Origin: Bacillota bacterium
Lineage (GTDB): Bacteria; Bacillota; Syntrophomonadia; Syntrophomonadales; Syntrophomonadaceae
Direction of reading: 5' to 3'
DNA length: 64,000 bases
Assembly (NCBI GenBank): GCA_023395515.1
Contig: JAEWZB010000034.1
Location: 1-64,000, forward strand
A program made the position numbers and the translations under genes. Shown in pieces: positions 26,327 through 35,245 of this stretch. The notes under the pieces are model-generated. The model was not told the DNA's origin. It worked only from the letters and a program-made list of their open reading frames with translations, and searched no databases. How positions within the stretch are numbered: the stretch's first letter is position 1; each line of letters begins with the position of its first letter.

Positions 26327-26348
26327 ATTGCTCGGGAAACCAGGGTTA

Positions 26349-26365
26349 TTGGCATAGTTATTGCA
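26349..26365 (+). promoter_or_regulatory. sigma-54 (-24/-12) promoter of the acyl-CoA/symporter operon
   Basis: TTGGCATAGTTATTGCA has GG (26351-26352) and GC (26363-26364) separated by exactly 10 bases, and matches TTGGCAn6TTGCA. Transcription would start near 26376, leaving a ~200-base leader before ATG 26579 in which I recognise no further element. Confidence 0.88.
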
Positions 26366-26578
26366 AATACATTGTTCTACATTAGTAAATATGTGCACTG
26401 TTTACTGATAATTAAAAATAGGGTAATCAAATAAGTCCAAAAAGGGGGTTAGACGGGAGTATTATTCCTTTTATTTATCTATTGGAAATAAATATTTTAC
26501 CAAGATATAGGGCTGGAGCTGATAAAAAAGCACCTCTCCTAATAATTAATAATAAGTTTACAAGGTGTGATAATTAAT

Positions 26579-27367
26579 ATGAATTTTGACAGTATTTTAT
26601 ATTCAACAAAAGACGAAATAGCAACAATCACCCTTAATGTTCCAAGCAAATTTAATGTATTTAATGAAACTATGTCTCGCAATATATTAGCTGCATTGGA
26701 AGTAGCTGAAGAAGACGACAACATTAAGGTTATTATAATCAATGCTAATGGAAAAGCTTTCAGTGGCGGCGGCGATATTGGCGAAATGTTAAAAGCCATG
26801 GAAGAAGGACGAGTTGTCTTTGGCACTACCGCAGATTTAATTAGCCAAATATCCCGTAATATTATTAAATCTAAAAAACCCGTTATTGCATCGGTGGCTG
26901 GTGCGGTTGCCGGTGCTGCTTTTAATATAGCTTTAGCATGCGACTTTTGTATTGCAGCCGACAACGCAAAATTTATGCAATCTTTTGTAAATATTGGGGT
27001 TATTCCTGATGCAGGAGGATTATATCTGTTAACCAGGGCAGTAGGGATAAACAAAGCCCGGCACTTAACAATGTTAGGAACTCCAGTTACGGCAGAAGAA
27101 GGGAAAGATTTAGGCTTTGTTTACCAAGTATGTTTAATGGAAGATCTAGCCCCAGAAACAGAAAAATTAGCCGTCCAGCTTGCCCAAGGGCCCGCTAAAT
27201 CATATGAATTAATTAAGTCTTTGGTCTATGCAAGTCAGTTTGATACCTATGAAAGATATACAGAAAAAGAAATTGCATCCCAAGTAGCTTGTGGGTACAC
27301 CCAAGATTATAAAGAAGGTATCAGGGCTTTTTACGAAAAAAGAATTCCGGTATTTAGAGGAAAATAG
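26579..27367 (+). CDS. enoyl-CoA hydratase/isomerase (crotonase) family protein (262 aa)
   Basis: Crotonase fold: oxyanion-hole block GKAFSGGGDIGEM near residues 60-72 and SVAGAVAGAAFNIALACDF near 100. At the two positions that hold the catalytic glutamates of enoyl-CoA hydratase this protein has Asn (in FNIALACD) and Phe (in MQSFVNIG), while IPDAGG has an Asp as in PaaG-type isomerases and dehalogenases. So simple hydration is unlikely; isomerisation or another acyl-CoA reaction fits better. ATG 26579 follows AAGGTG (26563-26568). It is the first gene of the sigma-54 operon and acts in the cytoplasm with the CoA-transferase. Confidence 0.88.
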   Translation: MNFDSILYSTKDEIATITLNVPSKFNVFNETMSRNILAALEVAEEDDNIKVIIINANGKAFSGGGDIGEMLKAMEEGRVVFGTTADLISQISRNIIKSKKPVIASVAGAVAGAAFNIALACDFCIAADNAKFMQSFVNIGVIPDAGGLYLLTRAVGINKARHLTMLGTPVTAEEGKDLGFVYQVCLMEDLAPETEKLAVQLAQGPAKSYELIKSLVYASQFDTYERYTEKEIASQVACGYTQDYKEGIRAFYEKRIPVFRGK

Positions 27368-27389
27368 GAAGGAAGGAGACTAAAGCCAA

Positions 27390-28712
27390 TTGAACTGGGT
27401 TAAAAGCTATCAAAATAAAGTAATGACAGCAGATGAAGCTATTGATTTTTGTGTTAAAGATAATGATGTAGTTGCACTGGGAGGATTAGCTATCGCTACA
27501 GCCCCCTTAAATGCTATGTTCGATAAGATAAAAAAAGGCGGGTTAAAGGGGATTTCATTGGAGGGCAACTTAATTACAGATTATATTCCTTTGGATGATG
27601 AGGGTTTAAGCCCGGAACAAATTAGATATAGGGCATTTTTCTTTGGAGGTTATGAAAGAAAAGGTTATACTGCAAAAAATGTAACCTTTGTACCGATGCA
27701 GTTTAATAACTATCTAAGATATATGTTAACCAGGGTAAAACCGGATGTGGGAATGATACATGTTTCTCCCCCCGATGAAAATGGTTTTTGTAATATCGGA
27801 GCAATCGGGGCCGGATTTATGCCGGCTTTGGTAGAAAGTTCGAGAAAGCTAATCGCCCAAGTAAATAAAAACATACCCCGGGCATTTGGTCATGAGAGCT
27901 TATATGTTCATATCGATAGAATTAATGCTTTGGTTGAGTATAATCAACCGGTCCCAGAATACCCCATGACTGAAATTACCCAAACTGATCAATCTATCGC
28001 CAATTATATAATTGATTTAATTCCGGACGGTGCAACTATTCAATTAGGCTTGGGCGGCTTGGCTAATGCGGTTGGATATGGACTTAAGCACAAAAGAAAT
28101 CTGGGGGTTCATTCAGAAATGTTTACCGAGTCCATGGCCTACCTTCATCAGATTGGCGTTATTAATAACAGCAGAAAGAATTTTATGCCGGGGGTAAGTG
28201 TTTGTGGATTTGCCTTGGGTAGCAAAGAACATTACGAATATTGTACTGATAATAAACAATTATACTTTGCCCCTTATAGTATAACTAACAATGTAGAAAT
28301 GATTGTTAAAAACGATAATATGATTTCCATCAATAATGCTTTAAGTATAGATTTAGGCGGACAAGTATGTTCAGAAAATATTGGATTTAGGCATTTTAGC
28401 GGAACTGGTGGCCAAGTTGATTTTGTAAGAGGAGCTACTAATTCAAAAAATGGAAAATCTTTTATAGCATTGCCATCTTCATTTCTAAATAAATCGGGCG
28501 AATTAGAATCAAGGATTGTTCTGGATTTACCTCCTGGCGGCGCAACTACGGCATTAAGGTCAGATATACAATACGTTGTTACAGAATTTGGATGTGTTAA
28601 CTTATTTGGAGAAGATTTACCCACCAGGGCCAAATCACTTATAAGCATTGCCCATCCCCAATTTAGGGAAGAATTAACATTTGCAGCTAACAAACACAAT
28701 ATTATATATTAA
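27390..28712 (+). CDS. acetyl-CoA hydrolase/CoA-transferase family protein (440 aa)
   Basis: Cat1/4-hydroxybutyrate-CoA-transferase type enzyme that moves CoA between acyl groups through a glutamyl-CoA intermediate. The catalytic-Glu block is LGVHSEMFTESM near residue 240, and the C-terminal GFRHFSGTGGQVDFVRGA near 335 and LPPGGATTALRSDIQYVVTE are typical of butyryl-CoA:acetate and related transferases. The start is TTG 27390 with GGAAGGAG upstream. Co-transcription with a Na+ symporter suggests activation of an imported carboxylate, using acetyl-CoA or a similar donor. Confidence 0.88.
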   Translation: MNWVKSYQNKVMTADEAIDFCVKDNDVVALGGLAIATAPLNAMFDKIKKGGLKGISLEGNLITDYIPLDDEGLSPEQIRYRAFFFGGYERKGYTAKNVTFVPMQFNNYLRYMLTRVKPDVGMIHVSPPDENGFCNIGAIGAGFMPALVESSRKLIAQVNKNIPRAFGHESLYVHIDRINALVEYNQPVPEYPMTEITQTDQSIANYIIDLIPDGATIQLGLGGLANAVGYGLKHKRNLGVHSEMFTESMAYLHQIGVINNSRKNFMPGVSVCGFALGSKEHYEYCTDNKQLYFAPYSITNNVEMIVKNDNMISINNALSIDLGGQVCSENIGFRHFSGTGGQVDFVRGATNSKNGKSFIALPSSFLNKSGELESRIVLDLPPGGATTALRSDIQYVVTEFGCVNLFGEDLPTRAKSLISIAHPQFREELTFAANKHNIIY

Positions 28713-28828
28713 TGCTCACAGAGGTGTATATCAGGCGCCTGTTTGGGACTACCGAATCTAAAATTGTCATTTCTTTATTTTTTTATGAGAATGAAATGAG
28801 TTGGGGATATAGAAAGGAGCAGTTTACA

Positions 28829-29050
28829 GTGGAAAATAAGGAAGTTGAAACTAGAGGATTCTTTAAAGTAAGAAAAAGGCCATTAGCATTTATAATAGCT
28901 ATCTTAATCTTAGAAATAATAATGTTCACTCCTTGGGTTTATTATTCATCTACTGCTGGCGGAACCGCCATTCAACTTATTTTTGTTTGTGTAATCTTAT
29001 TTGTTGCACCGACTTTAGCATTAATTGATGCATTGTTATTAAAAGATTAG
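28829..29050 (+). CDS. small two-helix membrane protein, symporter companion (73 aa)
   Basis: The start is set at GTG 28829 because AAAGGAG is at 28813-28819; an in-frame ATG at 28712 touches the previous stop and has no ribosome site. Two hydrophobic segments (about residues 18-38 and 45-66, FIIAILILEIIMFTPWVYY and IQLIFVCVILFVAPTLALI) make a hairpin with charged ends. Small proteins of this shape often precede Na+/solute symporters (compare YhdT before PanF), so an accessory subunit is likely. The symporter starts 22 bases later. Confidence 0.72.
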   Translation: MENKEVETRGFFKVRKRPLAFIIAILILEIIMFTPWVYYSSTAGGTAIQLIFVCVILFVAPTLALIDALLLKD

Positions 29051-29072
29051 TTTTAGAAAGGGAGATACTATT

Positions 29073-30551
29073 ATGAGCAGTTTACAAACAATGGTTTTGA
29101 TAGTTGTTATCTTATATTTTATGATTTGTATAGGGTTAGGACTCTATTCTCTTAAAATGAGTAAAAACTCTTCCTCTCATGAATACCTTACCGCAGGCTC
29201 TTCTGTAGGTTGGGTGGTAAATGCCGTATGTATTTTTGCAGCCTTTAATTCCGGAGGGGCATTAATGGGTAATTTCGGAATTGCTTATAGTGCAGGTTGG
29301 GGATTTATGTGTACCATGTGTGCTGGAACTGCAACAGGAATGTTTCTGGCTTCTATTTTGGTGGCAGGTCCCTTAAGAAATATGAGACTGGCAACCGTTC
29401 CAGAATTCTTAAGAAAAAGATATAACCTAAAAATTCTAAATATTATAGTACCTATCGTTTTAGTGGCAACAATCACTGCTTACTTAGTAGCACAAATGAA
29501 AGTTGGCGGCATGTTAGGGGAGAAAATTTTAGGATTACCATACATATGGGGTGTTTTACTTATTGCTGCCGTATATATTTTTTATACGGCCATTGGTGGT
29601 ATGTATTCTGTAACTTTAACCGACTTTTTCCAAGGTTTTGCAATGTTATTCGTACTTACCTTAGCCTGTATATTCTGTGTGAAAGGAGTTGGAGGCATTA
29701 CCGAACTATATTCAACCGCTGTAGAGTTAAGGCCCCAGTGGAGTATGAATAATACGCCCAGTTACCCGTGGATTTCTTTTGTGGGAGGATTTATGGGTTG
29801 GTTATTTGTAAATGCTTGTTTACCACATTCCATAATGCGAGTATTTACGGCCAAAAATGAAAGGTCCGGAAGAATAGGATTAGCTGTTGGAGCACTATTA
29901 ATAGGCGGATTTGCAGTTGCAGCTAATATTATTGTTCCAGCCGTTGGAGTTCTTATTCATGGCGGAGCCGAGTTAGGAGCTGCCTCAGATTATGTCTTCA
30001 TGGATGTTATTGACTATCTTTTCCCTCCCTGGTTCCAAGCCGTAACCTATGCCGGGGTTTTTGCGGCCGTTATGTCTAGCGTCTCGGGAATGTTATTATC
30101 AATTGGCTCCGCGGTATCTTATGACCTGATCCAGACCCTTAAACCTGATACAGATGATAAAAAGGTAAGAAAACTAAGTATGTGGGCAATTATTGTGTTT
30201 GGGGTTATCTCAGCATTACTAGCTCTAAACCCACCGGATTTATTAACTATTTTATACGCATCGGCCATGGGAGTTTTAGCTTCAGGAGTTGCGGCTCCAT
30301 TATTACTAGGTTTATGGTGGAAGAGAATGAATAAATATGGGGCTTTAGCAGGATTAATAGGCGGGGCCGGGACCTGGCTGGCTTTATTCCTGGGAACCTC
30401 TTTACCACCACTGTCTCAAAGTGCCTTTGCTATTCCACTTTCCTTTATTTTATGTATAGTGGTAAGTTTACTGACACCTCCGTCAACGCAAGAGGAACTG
30501 CGTAGAGTAGCCATAGCACATGAACGGCAATTGACAACTGCAGAAATGTAA
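29073..30551 (+). CDS. sodium:solute symporter family (SSS) transporter (492 aa)
   Basis: Thirteen or so hydrophobic helices in the SSS pattern. Visible blocks: LGLYSLKMSKNSSSHEYLTAG near the start, YFMICIGLGLYS, FYTAIGGMYSVTLTDFFQG near residue 170 (conserved GGMxxVxxTDxxQ), and ASAMGVLASGVAAPLLLGL. It probably imports a monocarboxylate with Na+ for the CoA-transferase and crotonase-like enzymes of the same operon. GGGAG precedes ATG 29073, and a terminator follows at 30588. Confidence 0.92.
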   Translation: MSSLQTMVLIVVILYFMICIGLGLYSLKMSKNSSSHEYLTAGSSVGWVVNAVCIFAAFNSGGALMGNFGIAYSAGWGFMCTMCAGTATGMFLASILVAGPLRNMRLATVPEFLRKRYNLKILNIIVPIVLVATITAYLVAQMKVGGMLGEKILGLPYIWGVLLIAAVYIFYTAIGGMYSVTLTDFFQGFAMLFVLTLACIFCVKGVGGITELYSTAVELRPQWSMNNTPSYPWISFVGGFMGWLFVNACLPHSIMRVFTAKNERSGRIGLAVGALLIGGFAVAANIIVPAVGVLIHGGAELGAASDYVFMDVIDYLFPPWFQAVTYAGVFAAVMSSVSGMLLSIGSAVSYDLIQTLKPDTDDKKVRKLSMWAIIVFGVISALLALNPPDLLTILYASAMGVLASGVAAPLLLGLWWKRMNKYGALAGLIGGAGTWLALFLGTSLPPLSQSAFAIPLSFILCIVVSLLTPPSTQEELRRVAIAHERQLTTAEM

Positions 30552-30587
30552 TTTTGATTATTAAAAAAAGCTCTTAAAATAAAGGAG

Positions 30588-30622
30588 ACGGACGGAATTT
30601 ATAAGTTGATTTCGTCCGTTTT
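30588..30622 (+). terminator. terminator of the sigma-54 operon
   Basis: ACGGACGGAAT (30588-30598) pairs with ATTTCGTCCGT (30609-30619), one G-T pair, followed by TTT. The next 150 bases to the lipoprotein gene show no structure. Confidence 0.82.
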
Positions 30623-30773
30623 CCATTTTACACTACACCTTAATATAATAAGTTTAGTAGTAAAACATAGTAATTTAATTGCATGTAAAAGTAAATAGAT
30701 GTAAGGATTGCTGATCCTAGCCGTAGTAAGGGATATATGAGTAAATCATGAATTTAATTGAAAGAGTGATGGT

Positions 30774-31301
30774 ATGAAAAAATCCCTCCACTTATTAGTT
30801 TATATGGTTATAGTTTTTATCCTCTTATCAGGATGCACAAAATTAGATGATACGGCCGAAAAAGAGGCTCCCCTAAATCAAGCTCCCGCCCATCAATCTA
30901 TTGATACTACTGACTGGCAACTTACGACATATGATACGGTCAATAACCTTGATGATGTTATTATGACGGTAAAAGAGGATACAGCTTCTCCTACCAGTCT
31001 CACCGTGATATTTAAGAATAATTCCGGTAGTGAGTGTATTTATGGCGAATTTTTTACTTTAGAGAGGAGAGTTAAAGGGAACTGGTATCAGGTTCCGGTT
31101 ACCATAGAGGGTAATTATGGATTTGATGATATTGGCTATCCTCTAGCCTCGGGCCAAGATAGTGAATGGGCAGTTGAGTGGGATTGGCTTTATGGTCATC
31201 TTGATGCAGGAGAATACCGTATTATTAAAAACATTTCTGATTTTAGCGAGTTATGTTATTCTAATACTTATTATTTGGCAGCAGAATTTCTAGTTAATTA
31301 A
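30774..31301 (+). CDS. lipoprotein with Ig-like domain (175 aa)
   Basis: The first 22 residues end in a lipobox, LLSGC, so the protein is lipid-anchored outside the membrane. The rest resembles bacterial Ig-like (Big_14) domains: VIFKNNSGSECIYGEFFTLERR followed by a W-Y-Q-V segment and LDAGEYRIIKN. These domains are often found in small secreted proteins of Firmicutes with no known activity. It stands alone; ribosome site GAGTGATGG is weak. Function unknown. Confidence 0.75.
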   Translation: MKKSLHLLVYMVIVFILLSGCTKLDDTAEKEAPLNQAPAHQSIDTTDWQLTTYDTVNNLDDVIMTVKEDTASPTSLTVIFKNNSGSECIYGEFFTLERRVKGNWYQVPVTIEGNYGFDDIGYPLASGQDSEWAVEWDWLYGHLDAGEYRIIKNISDFSELCYSNTYYLAAEFLVN

Positions 31302-31369
31302 TTGAACAAAAAGCAGAGGGACATTCTATCCTAAACTAATACAATAAAAGAGATTGTGGGTGATTTCAT

Positions 31370-32089
31370 ATGTTCCTAAAAAGAATTGAACTACAACGGG
31401 AACGCATTTTATCTTTTAATGACTATCCTTTTTCTATCCCGGCTATTAAAAATCTGCACCAATTAGGTTTTAATAAACCAGTTACATTTTTCGTCGGGGA
31501 AAACGGTTCGGGAAAATCTACTTTATTAGAGGCAATTGCTGATAAATGCGAATTTAATACAGCCGGGGGCGGACGTAATAATTATTATGATTTACACGCT
31601 TGTGAATCAGCACTGGGCGAATATATCAGGCTTGCGTGGATGCCTAAAGTCACCAAGGGTTTCTTTCTGCGGGCCGAATCTTTTTACAATTTTGCTTCTC
31701 ATATTGACGAAGTGGGGACATATGATGCATATGGCGGGCGTTCCTTACACCAGCAATCACATGGCGAATCATTTTTATCTCTTTTTACCAACCGATTTAA
31801 GGCTAAAGATAAAGCTATCTATTTATTAGATGAACCGGAAGCCGCATTATCACCTCAACGTCAACTTTCATTTTTAAAAATATTACATGATTTAAACTTA
31901 TCAGGTAATAGCCAATTTATTATTGCTACCCATTCTCCAATTCTTCTAGGTTATCCTAATGCCACTATCTTTACTTTTGATTATGGCCAAATCCAAGAGA
32001 TAGATTATGAAATGACCGACCATTATCAAATAACAAAATATTTTTTACAAAATAGAGAAAAGTTTTTACAAGAGATATTAGGTGAATAA
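31370..32089 (+). CDS. AAA family ATPase, ABC/SMC-like (239 aa)
   Basis: A predicted soluble ATPase of the AAA_15/AAA_21 (ABC/SMC head-like) class. Walker A is GENGSGKST at residues 43-51; Walker B with its glutamates is AIYLLDEPEAALS near 155; a signature-like SHGESFLSLF precedes it, and THSPILLG supplies the switch His. There are no membrane helices and no partner nuclease next to it. Single-gene ATPases of this type are common and their roles are mostly unknown. Confidence 0.85.
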   Translation: MFLKRIELQRERILSFNDYPFSIPAIKNLHQLGFNKPVTFFVGENGSGKSTLLEAIADKCEFNTAGGGRNNYYDLHACESALGEYIRLAWMPKVTKGFFLRAESFYNFASHIDEVGTYDAYGGRSLHQQSHGESFLSLFTNRFKAKDKAIYLLDEPEAALSPQRQLSFLKILHDLNLSGNSQFIIATHSPILLGYPNATIFTFDYGQIQEIDYEMTDHYQITKYFLQNREKFLQEILGE

Positions 32090-32162
32090 TAATCTTAAAA
32101 CAGGGTTAAAACGTGCAGGGGGAGTAAGGTAGCTTGAATTTAAACGAGAAAAGGATAAATAT

Positions 32163-32200
32163 TTGAACGCATAGTCGTATTAAGATATAATATGACTATG
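32163..32200 (+). promoter_or_regulatory. toxin-antitoxin promoter with autoregulatory dyad
   Basis: TTGAAC (32163-32168), 17-base spacer, TATAAT (32186-32191). An inverted repeat CATAGTCGTAT (32170-32180) / ATATGACTATG (32190-32200), 10 of 11 pairs, surrounds the -10, the usual arrangement for antitoxin binding. Confidence 0.85.
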
Positions 32201-32225
32201 AAACATATTGAAGAGAGGTAATCCT

Positions 32226-32510
32226 ATGAAAGTATCCATCAGACCGTCAGCAGATTTAAGAAATCATTATAGTGAAATTTCCAAGCTGTGCAAAGAATCA
32301 CGGGAAGCAGTTATTATTACCGTAAATGGACGAGGAGATACAGTTGTGCTTGGATTGCAGGACTACTACCAGATGAAATCTGAGCTGGAGCTACTCAGAA
32401 CCCTTGCAGAAGCGGAAGATGATGTGAAAAATGGACGGATAACACCAATGCAGGATTCCTTTGACGATCTTCGTGTATCTTTATTGGAAAGGAAGAAAGA
32501 TGAAGTATAA
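32226..32510 (+). CDS. Phd/YefM-family antitoxin (94 aa)
   Basis: N-terminal SIRPSADLRNHYSEISKLCK and VIITVNGRGDTVVLGLQDY are the Phd/YefM dimer and DNA-binding fold; the C-terminal ~30 residues are the flexible toxin-neutralising part. The start is ATG 32226 with AGAGAGGT at 32212-32219. It overlaps the toxin gene by 11 bases, typical of such pairs. It should bind the dyad in its own promoter. Confidence 0.9.
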   Translation: MKVSIRPSADLRNHYSEISKLCKESREAVIITVNGRGDTVVLGLQDYYQMKSELELLRTLAEAEDDVKNGRITPMQDSFDDLRVSLLERKKDEV

Positions 32511-32811
32511 AATCTTACGAACGGATAAAGCCGAGGAACAGCTCCGGGAAATAATTTTTTATATTGCAGATGATTCTGGTAATGTTGATATTGCACTAGA
32601 ATATCTGGATAAGATTGAAACAGCGATCAATCGTCTCCAAGAGTTGCCAGAGTCGGGAAGTACCCCTAGATACTCGATTTTAAAAAAGCAAGGGTATAGA
32701 GTGGTGATTGTCGAAAGGCATCTTGTTTTTTATAAGATAAATGAGGAAGATAAGTTAGTTATTATATATGCTATTGTGGATGGAAGACGGGAATATCATA
32801 ATTTAATATGA
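32500..32811 (+). CDS. RelE/ParE-family toxin (103 aa)
   Basis: Small basic protein of the RelE/ParE fold: TDKAEEQLREIIFYIADDSG at the start, RYSILKKQGYRVVIVERHLVFYKI and VDGRREYHNLI near the end. The start is ATG 32500 inside the antitoxin gene, preceded by GGAAAGGAAG. A tail ending RREYHNLI is common in ParE/YoeB-like members. Whether it cuts mRNA or poisons gyrase cannot be read from sequence. Confidence 0.88.
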   Translation: MKYKILRTDKAEEQLREIIFYIADDSGNVDIALEYLDKIETAINRLQELPESGSTPRYSILKKQGYRVVIVERHLVFYKINEEDKLVIIYAIVDGRREYHNLI

Positions 32812-32954
32812 AGTATATAACAAGCGGCAGAATTTATTATTTAGCTGAATAAATGTTATTTTAGTGCCATAATGGATTATAGAAGGTTGTTAAGATTGGG
32901 AAAGGATTTATAAGTATTGATGGTGCTTGATTACTATCAATATTTAAATCATTT

Positions 32955-34031
32955 ATGAATAAAGAAAAATTTCCTAAAATTACGAGTTATCTGGCCGAAC
33001 GTGGAATGTCCTTTATCACTGATATAAGGGAAGAGGGTAAAGGAGCCGCAATTGCGAATACTTTTTTCTTGGAAATAGATAATAAAAATTATATGATCGA
33101 TCCGGGCTGCGGGAAAAAAAGACTTAAACAAATTAGAGAGCATCTGCCTTTTCCAGAATACGATGTACTCGTTACTCATTCTCATTTGGACCATAGTGCC
33201 AACAGTGGAATTGTAGCCGGTAAGAACTTCCGGGTAATCTTCCATCCTCTGGTAGCAGAACGAATTAATAATCTTAAACGCAATTATACCGAGATCACAG
33301 CTGAGATGGTCAAGGTTTTTGGAGTGGCGGGCTTTTTTGGCCGTACAGGAATGCTCAGTCCACCCCTGATTAAATTGGTACAATCTATACAGATATATTG
33401 CCCTCTAATGTTCCGGCTTATCTTAAATCTCACAAGTCTAAGCATGTGCTACATGAATATTGGCCGTATTTACCCCCCTAAAAAAAATGGACATTTTTTA
33501 AACTATGAGGAAAGCCGGGAGCTCTCATGGGGAAATATTATATTTAAAGGCTGGCCTTTAAGTGACCATCTTTGGGCGCTTGATACCCCCGGACATCAGA
33601 ATGATCACCTCGCTTTTTATGTACCTGAGAGAGGAATAATGTTTGCCGGTGACCTAATCGGTTTTCTAAACCCTAATGACATTCTGGACGGAAGTATAAA
33701 AGATACCCATCTGGGAATGATGAAGATGCTGCAACTGGCCGAGGCGGGGGGAATAGATGTACTGGCTATTAGTCATGGTCTCCCGGTAATTGGGCAAGAT
33801 AATATAATTACTTACCTGCGCTCAATTATAGCCAAGAAGGATGAAACATTTAAAACAATTTCAGAAATTGTAGCTTCCTGTATCGATAAAAGCGATTTTG
33901 AAGAAATTATAGCGAAAGTCTATTCCCATGAATCTGATCTAATGAAAAGAATATTAAAAATCAATTACCCCCGCTCCGTTTCTTTCATAGATGTATATGT
34001 ATATATTTATCTAAAAGAGTTCATTCAATAA
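32955..34031 (+). CDS. MBL-fold metallo-hydrolase (358 aa)
   Basis: Metallo-beta-lactamase fold: THSHLDHSANS near residue 75 gives the full HxHxDH motif, DTPGHQNDH near 213 the third His, MFAGDLIGF the bridging Asp, and ISHGLPVIG the last His. A ~90-residue helical insertion (residues ~95-190, with two hydrophobic stretches) separates motifs 1 and 2; it lengthens the protein beyond the usual 200-280. The start at ATG 32955 has no good ribosome site. Substrate unknown. Confidence 0.82.
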   Translation: MNKEKFPKITSYLAERGMSFITDIREEGKGAAIANTFFLEIDNKNYMIDPGCGKKRLKQIREHLPFPEYDVLVTHSHLDHSANSGIVAGKNFRVIFHPLVAERINNLKRNYTEITAEMVKVFGVAGFFGRTGMLSPPLIKLVQSIQIYCPLMFRLILNLTSLSMCYMNIGRIYPPKKNGHFLNYEESRELSWGNIIFKGWPLSDHLWALDTPGHQNDHLAFYVPERGIMFAGDLIGFLNPNDILDGSIKDTHLGMMKMLQLAEAGGIDVLAISHGLPVIGQDNIITYLRSIIAKKDETFKTISEIVASCIDKSDFEEIIAKVYSHESDLMKRILKINYPRSVSFIDVYVYIYLKEFIQ

Positions 34032-34166
34032 TATAGTCCTCCCCTCTATTTCTATACAAACATGTACGTAATAGGGTAGGGAAGGGGTTTAATAAGATTG
34101 AAATACTGTAAAGGGGGGAAAGGCTAATAAATAGCAGCAGTTTTAACAAGGAGGCTATAAACAATT

Positions 34167-34670
34167 ATGGAGATTATATTAAAACGACGCAGTATAAGAA
34201 AGTTCACTAATCAACCTATTTCTGATGAAATAGTAAAACAATTATTAGAAGCGGGAATGGCTGCTCCATCGGCCGGGAATGAACAACCTTGGCAATTCGT
34301 AGTAATTACCCAACGGGAAATACTAGATAAAATCCCGGCAATCCATCAATATTCGCAAATGCTTAAACAAGCACCCCTGGCCATACTAGTTTGTGCTGAT
34401 ATGAGCTTAAATAAATATGATATAGATTATTGGATTCAAGACTGTGCGGCCGCGACCCAAAACATCCTGTTAGCAGCAACTCATAAAGGATTAGGCAGTG
34501 TCTGGCTCGGGGTATATCCTCGCCATGAACGGGTAGAGGGATTACGCCAACTTTTTTCCATACCTGAGTACGTAATTCCTTTTGCCCTTATAGCTTTAGG
34601 ATACCCTGATGAAGAAAAACCGCCCATAAACAGATATAAAGAAGATAGAGTCCACTATAATAAATGGTAA
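34167..34670 (+). CDS. nitroreductase family protein (167 aa)
   Basis: FMN-dependent oxidoreductase of the nitroreductase fold: RRSIRKFTNQPISDE near residue 7 binds the FMN phosphate, AAPSAGNEQPWQFVVI follows near 30, then NILLAATHKGLGSVWLG near 105 and LIALGYPDEEKP near 150. Length is at the short end of the family. AAGGAGG precedes ATG 34167. Single gene; the natural electron acceptor is unknown. Confidence 0.92.
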   Translation: MEIILKRRSIRKFTNQPISDEIVKQLLEAGMAAPSAGNEQPWQFVVITQREILDKIPAIHQYSQMLKQAPLAILVCADMSLNKYDIDYWIQDCAAATQNILLAATHKGLGSVWLGVYPRHERVEGLRQLFSIPEYVIPFALIALGYPDEEKPPINRYKEDRVHYNKW

Positions 34671-34776
34671 ATCAAAGTTTGTTTATAATATGACCCTATC
34701 ATTTAAATAACACTTATAATTTGGCCTGCTTTAACTTATGCTAAGTATAATATAAAAATTAAGAGGGGATTATTAA

Positions 34777-35184
34777 ATGGCATATTGGTTGCTCAAAACT
34801 GAACCAGATGATTATTCTTGGAATGATCTTATTGGAGAAAAAGAAGCAATTTGGGATGGAGTTAAAGCTCCGGCAGCTATAAAAAACATTAAGAAAATCG
34901 AGTTGGGAGACTTAACCTTTATATACCATACCGGAAAAGAACGTGCGGTAATTGGTGTTGCTCAAATTACCAGCCATCCTTATTATGATGAACAGCATAA
35001 GGAATGGAGGTTTAAAGTAACCCCCACCGAAAAACTCCTTAATCCGGTAACTTTAAAACAAATAAAAGAAAGCGGAAAATTTCCAGATTGGGAATTAGTA
35101 AGATTACCTAGACTTTCAGTTGTGCCGGTTAGCCTCTGGCAATGGGAAAGTATAATCAATTTTGCCAATATGCCCGTAGAGTAA
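34777..35184 (+). CDS. EVE domain protein (135 aa)
   Basis: Starts MAYWLLKTEPDDYSWNDL and contains WDGVKAPAAIKNI and FIYHTGKERAVIGVAQI, the signature blocks of the EVE (PUA-like, thymocyte nuclear protein 1) family, whose members bind modified bases in DNA or RNA. Length is standard. Ribosome site AGAGGGG. No methyltransferase or restriction gene is adjacent. Confidence 0.9.
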   Translation: MAYWLLKTEPDDYSWNDLIGEKEAIWDGVKAPAAIKNIKKIELGDLTFIYHTGKERAVIGVAQITSHPYYDEQHKEWRFKVTPTEKLLNPVTLKQIKESGKFPDWELVRLPRLSVVPVSLWQWESIINFANMPVE

Positions 35185-35188
35185 GGGA

Positions 35189-35217
35189 TTGACAGTTAAC
35201 CTAATCTATGTTAATTT
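35189..35217 (+). promoter_or_regulatory. promoter of the Mn riboswitch operon
   Basis: TTGACA (35189-35194), 17-base spacer, extended -10 TG-T-TAATTT ending at 35217. Transcription would start just upstream of the aptamer at ~35246. Confidence 0.7.
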
Positions 35218-35245
35218 AATTCGAGTATTAAATTATAAATATTTG

